Notes under the pieces: generated by a model | Told to the model about the DNA's origin: nothing | Databases searched by the model: none | The model's input: only the letters and a program-made list of their open reading frames with translations | Translations under genes and position numbers: made by a program | Shown: one piece after another, positions 5,977 through 8,733 of the stretch | How positions within the stretch are numbered: the stretch's first letter is position 1 | How the letters are laid out: every line of letters starts with the position of its first letter | Assembly (NCBI GenBank): GCA_900766195.1 | Contig: CAAFUN010000105.1 | Location: 1 to 8,733 of the forward strand | Length of the DNA stretch: 8,733 nucleotides | Direction: 5' to 3' | From: an uncultured Bacteroides sp. | GTDB taxonomy: Bacteria > Bacteroidota > Bacteroidia > Bacteroidales > Bacteroidaceae

Positions 5977-7038
5977 ATGGATTTTAAAATTGCAGTGTTG
6001 GCAGGTGACGGTATCGGGCCAGAAATATCGGTGGTAGGCGTGGACGTAATGTCTGCTGTTTGTGAGAAATTCGGACATAAAGTAAGTTATGAAAATGCCA
6101 TTTGCGGAGCGGATGCTATAGATCAGGTTGGTGATCCGTTTCCTGAAGCTACTTATCAGGCTTGTAAAAATGCCGATGCTGTATTGTTTTCAGCAGTAGG
6201 TGATCCGAAATTTGATAATGATCCTACAGCAAAGATTCGTCCGGAGCAGGGATTGCTGGTCATGCGTAAGAAACTGGGCTTATTTGCTAATCTCCGTCCG
6301 GTACAGACATTTAAGTGTCTGCTTCATAAATCTCCGCTACGTGCTGAACTGGTAGATGGTGCTGATTTTCTCTGTATTCGTGAATTGACTGGGGGAATGT
6401 ATTTTGGTGAAAAGTATCAGGATAATGATAAGGCGTACGATACTAACATGTATACTCGTCCCGAAATAGAGCGAATATTGAAGGTGGGATTTGAATATGC
6501 TATGAAACGTAACAAACATCTCACAGTGGTGGATAAGGCAAATGTACTTGCCAGTAGCCGGCTTTGGAGGCAGATTGCCCAAGAAATGGCTCCTCAATAC
6601 CCTGAAGTGAAAACAGACTATATGTATGTGGATAATGCTGCTATGCGCATGATTCAGGAACCTAAATTCTTTGATGTAATGGTTACCGAGAATACTTTCG
6701 GTGATATTCTGACGGATGAAGGATCTTGTATAAGCGGTTCTATGGGCTTATTACCCTCTGCATCTACTGGTGAGAGTACTCCGGTGTTTGAACCTATCCA
6801 TGGCTCTTGGCCGCAGGCTAAAGGTCTGAATATAGCCAATCCTGTTGCTCAGATTCTATCAGTAGCCATGTTGTTTGAGTATTTTGATTTGAGAGCAGAA
6901 GGTGCATTGATACGGAAAGCTGTAGATGCCTCATTGGACGAAAATGTCCGTACTCCCGAAATTCAAGTTGAAGGTGGTGCTAAGTATGGAACAAAAGAGG
7001 TAGGGCAGTGGATTGTAAATTATATCAGTAGTCATTAA
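5977..7038 (+). CDS. leuB: 3-isopropylmalate dehydrogenase
   Basis: Oxidatively decarboxylates 3-isopropylmalate to 2-oxoisocaproate with NAD+; in the citramalate route it converts 3-methylmalate to 2-oxobutyrate. The protein has 353 residues, usual for the family. It shows GDGIGPE (10-16), substrate-binding arginines Arg97, Arg107 and Arg135, Tyr142 (GGMYFGE), Lys187 (VVDKANVL), and the metal-binding aspartates Asp219 (YVDNA), Asp243 and Asp247 (FGDILTDE). The cofactor segment reads EPIHGSWPQAKG (272-283): where the usual NAD-type enzyme has GSAPD, this one has GSWPQ, so the Asp that contacts the adenosine ribose is Gln280. I recall similar GS(Y/W)PQ forms in other Bacteroidetes, so it is probably a lineage trait. 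The ATG at 5977 follows an A-rich stretch typical of this phylum. Last gene of the operon, ending 17 bases before the terminator hairpin. Confidence 0.95.
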   Translation: MDFKIAVLAGDGIGPEISVVGVDVMSAVCEKFGHKVSYENAICGADAIDQVGDPFPEATYQACKNADAVLFSAVGDPKFDNDPTAKIRPEQGLLVMRKKLGLFANLRPVQTFKCLLHKSPLRAELVDGADFLCIRELTGGMYFGEKYQDNDKAYDTNMYTRPEIERILKVGFEYAMKRNKHLTVVDKANVLASSRLWRQIAQEMAPQYPEVKTDYMYVDNAAMRMIQEPKFFDVMVTENTFGDILTDEGSCISGSMGLLPSASTGESTPVFEPIHGSWPQAKGLNIANPVAQILSVAMLFEYFDLRAEGALIRKAVDASLDENVRTPEIQVEGGAKYGTKEVGQWIVNYISSH

Positions 7039-7055
7039 TAGCTATTATTTAGTTG

Positions 7056-7089
7056 AAAGAGTCCGGTATTAGACCGGACTCTTTTTTTT
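7056..7089 (+). terminator. Intrinsic terminator of the leucine operon
   Basis: AAAGAGTCCGGT (7056-7067) pairs perfectly over 12 bp with ACCGGACTCTTT (7073-7084) around the loop ATTAG, and eight T (7082-7089) close it. It begins 17 bases after the leuB stop codon and separates the operon from the TPR gene. Confidence 0.95.
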
Positions 7090-7093
7090 AATA

Positions 7094-7110
7094 ATATAGT
7101 GATACTATAT
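7094..7110. repeat. Short A/T-rich inverted repeat
   Basis: ATATAGT (7094-7100) and ACTATAT (7104-7110) are exact inverted copies around the 3-base loop GAT, just after the leu terminator. No T tract follows. It could be a regulator site for the downstream TPR gene or simple A/T-rich chance. Confidence 0.3.
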
Positions 7111-7191
7111 AGAGAAGAGATTTTTTCAATGGAGTTTTTTTTAATTCTCTTTTTTTATGACTCTACATTAATATCGTGGAGGTGTTTTCTC

Positions 7192-7199
7192 TATCTTTG
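7192..7199 (+). promoter_or_regulatory. -7 element of the promoter for the TPR gene
   Basis: TATCTTTG (7192-7199, followed by C) matches the Bacteroidetes TAnnTTTG motif. No clean TTTG lies 19-21 bp upstream; the corresponding bases are A/T-rich (about 7167-7172). It is well placed after the leu terminator, giving an untranslated leader of about 90 bases before the ATG at 7299. Confidence 0.55.
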
Positions 7200-7298
7200 C
7201 CCACAGATGCTCATGGATAGAAATGAAACGCTAAGAGAATAGGTGCTTCTATGTTTCCCGTGAGGAGATATTGTATTTAATCGGATTGATTATTTAGT

Positions 7299-8123
7299 AT
7301 GAGAAGAATAATGCTTTTTTCCGCTTTGGTATTGTTGCCAAATATCATCGTTTTATCACAAACATATAACGAATTGTGTGACCGTAGCGTAGCAGCTGTA
7401 AATCAGGATAGTTTAGTACAAGCGGAGCAATACATCAGACAAGCTTTGGCGCTTGAGCCTGCAAATGTGCACAACGCGTTGCTCTTTTCTAATTTAGGCA
7501 CTATTCAACGCAGACAAGGACATTATGACGATGCTGCCAAATCTTTTGCTTATGCTTTAAATATAGCTCCTTTATCTGTCCCAATTCTATTAAATCGTGC
7601 TTCTTTATTTCTTGAACTTGGGAAAAATGAGTTGGCACGTGCTGATTATTCACTGGTGCTTGATAGAGAAAAAAATAACAGGGAAGCTTTACTCATGCGT
7701 GCATATATTGATGTCAAAGCACGGAACTTCAGGTCAGCACGAATGGATTATGATAGCTTGTTGAAAGAGCATCCGTTGGACTACAGCGGACGTTTTGGAT
7801 TGGCCAATTTGGAACAGGCGGATGGACGTCCTTCACAAGCTTTAGACATTTTGAATAAAATGCTTGTCGAAAGTCCCGAAGATGCAGCACTATACATAGC
7901 AAGAGCAGGTGTGGAACGTGATTTAAAACATGATGATCTTGCGTTGATTGATCTCGAAACTGCTCTGAAGCTAAATACTTCTCAAGCTGATGCTTATTTG
8001 ATGCGAGGGCAGATTTATCTTGATCAAAAGAAAAGAGAACAGGCTAAAAGAGATTTTGAGAAGGCTATCTCTCTTGGTATTCCTCCGGCGGATTTAAAGG
8101 ATTTACTCCGGCAATGTCGTTAA
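7299..8123 (+). CDS. Exported tetratricopeptide-repeat protein
   Basis: A 274-residue protein that I recognise only by its repeats. Residues 1-20 look like a Sec signal peptide: MRR, a hydrophobic stretch (5-19), then VLS/QT as a probable cleavage site. There is no lipobox Cys nearby, so a periplasmic location is likelier than a lipoprotein. The mature part is almost entirely TPR units of about 34 residues, roughly at 22-56, 59-92, 94-127, 128-161, 162-195, 196-229 and 230-263. They show the usual pattern of a small residue at positions 8 and 20, with Pro at or near the ends of several units (EPAN, APLS, HPLD, SPED). There is no catalytic domain, so a scaffold or protein-binding role is likely, partner unknown. 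It has its own promoter and is separated from the leu operon by a terminator, so a role in leucine synthesis is not suggested. Its stop codon overlaps that of recQ on the other strand. Confidence 0.85.
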   Translation: MRRIMLFSALVLLPNIIVLSQTYNELCDRSVAAVNQDSLVQAEQYIRQALALEPANVHNALLFSNLGTIQRRQGHYDDAAKSFAYALNIAPLSVPILLNRASLFLELGKNELARADYSLVLDREKNNREALLMRAYIDVKARNFRSARMDYDSLLKEHPLDYSGRFGLANLEQADGRPSQALDILNKMLVESPEDAALYIARAGVERDLKHDDLALIDLETALKLNTSQADAYLMRGQIYLDQKKREQAKRDFEKAISLGIPPADLKDLLRQCR

Positions 8124-8733
8124 ATAAATTTCCGTATTAAGGCGATAAACTCCGCACCGTATTTTTTCTTTTTATATTCACCTATACCATTAATATTTCC
8201 AAATTCTTCGATGGTTGTAGGCCGTGAAGTGCTGAGCGCGTGAAGTACTTTGTCAGATAATATTATATAAGGTGGGAGCATTTCCTGCGTTGCCAATTTC
8301 TTTCTTAGCTCCCGTAGTGCTTCAAACAAATCTGTGTTTTCTATTTCGGGTAATGCCAATGAATACCCTTTTGCTGGTGCATTCTTTTTTTTCGTCTTCT
8401 TCTTCTCTGTGTCATATTCTTCCCGGTTTATTATAACTAATTTTGATTTAGTTCTTCCGAATAAAATATCATTACCTGTATCTGTGATTTTCAGATGATT
8501 GTTTTCATTGTACGCAATTTCAAAATAGCCTAATTGAAGCATTTGAAGTAAATAATCATGCCAGTCACGACCGGGAACATCACGTCCCGCTGCAAAGGTT
8601 TTCAGGTGTTGGTATTCCCTTTCTATAACCTCTTTATTCATGTTTCCCCGTAAAACATCAACCAACAATTGAGTGCTTATTTTTTGTTCGGTACGTGCTA
8701 TGGCACTCAATGCTTTTTGCACGATGATTGTGC
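8120..8733 (-). CDS. recQ: ATP-dependent DNA helicase RecQ, C-terminal part (runs off the window)
   Basis: The last ~203 codons of a RecQ-family 3'-5' DNA helicase used in recombination and replication-fork repair. Upstream of the GTG codon at 8722 the frame stays open to the window edge (reading T-I-I before V-Q-K), so 8722 is not the start; the helicase core and the zinc-binding Cys residues lie outside. Counting from that GTG codon, residues 1-100 form the RQC winged-helix domain: LSAIARTEQ (5-13) and LLVDVLRG (19-26) match the E. coli pattern LSTIGR...VEVIRG, and WHDYLLQMLQLGYFE (54-68) follows. A lysine-rich linker (107-118) leads to an HRDC domain (about 131-200) with LFEALRELRKKLA, PPYIILSD and the helix-hairpin-like INGIGEYKKKKYG. 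HRDC domains help bind DNA. The gene converges on the TPR gene, with 4 bp of overlap at the stop codons. Confidence 0.9.
   Translation of the reverse strand, partial: TIIVQKALSAIARTEQKISTQLLVDVLRGNMNKEVIEREYQHLKTFAAGRDVPGRDWHDYLLQMLQLGYFEIAYNENNHLKITDTGNDILFGRTKSKLVIINREEYDTEKKKTKKKNAPAKGYSLALPEIENTDLFEALRELRKKLATQEMLPPYIILSDKVLHALSTSRPTTIEEFGNINGIGEYKKKKYGAEFIALIRKFI

Noticed and set aside
7205..7298. Riboswitch or second attenuator in the leader of the TPR gene.
   Set aside because: No terminator hairpin or recognisable aptamer; the short ATG frame there (MLMDRNETLRE) is not rich in any one amino acid.
8120..8722. A stand-alone 200-residue RQC-HRDC protein starting at GTG 8722.
   Set aside because: The frame stays open upstream to the window edge and the sequence begins in the middle of the RQC domain, so it is the 3' end of a longer recQ gene.
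1..8733. CRISPR array, insertion sequence, phage or defence genes.
   Set aside because: No regularly spaced repeats, transposase or integrase motifs, terminal inverted repeats or defence-protein signatures were found; the region is metabolic and housekeeping.

Overview
The window reads as a chromosomal segment from a Bacteroidales bacterium, most likely Bacteroides or a close relative. The pointers are promoter elements of the Bacteroidetes type (TTTG, 19 bp, TAnnTTTG), A/T-rich translation starts mostly lacking Shine-Dalgarno sequences, low GC, and the family signatures of the proteins. The species cannot be fixed from the sequence alone.

Layout. (1) Positions 1-98 hold the 3' end of a 5S rRNA and the strong terminator of its rRNA operon. 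(2) Positions 108-582 are A/T-rich and show no gene, only a 14-bp direct repeat and a weak possible promoter. (3) A good promoter (583-613) starts a leader encoding a 27-residue peptide rich in Ile and Leu codons, followed by mutually exclusive antiterminator and terminator hairpins. This is a classical ribosome-mediated attenuator. (4) A five-gene operon follows on the + strand: leuA (2-isopropylmalate synthase), leuC and leuD (isopropylmalate isomerase subunits), a Leptospira-type (R)-citramalate synthase (cimA-like) and leuB (3-isopropylmalate dehydrogenase). It ends at a perfect 12-bp hairpin terminator. (5) A separate promoter leads into a secreted or periplasmic TPR-repeat protein. (6) On the opposite strand lies the C-terminal part (RQC and HRDC domains) of a RecQ helicase that runs off the right edge. 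The stop codons of the TPR gene and recQ overlap.

How it works together. LeuA makes 2-isopropylmalate from acetyl-CoA and 2-oxoisovalerate for leucine. The second synthase probably makes (R)-citramalate from acetyl-CoA and pyruvate. LeuCD and LeuB can process both products, giving 2-oxoisocaproate (leucine precursor) and 2-oxobutyrate (isoleucine precursor). The leader peptide carries four Leu and four Ile codons and no Val codon, which matches an operon serving both amino acids. The most interesting element is this combined Leu/Ile attenuator in front of a merged leucine/citramalate operon.
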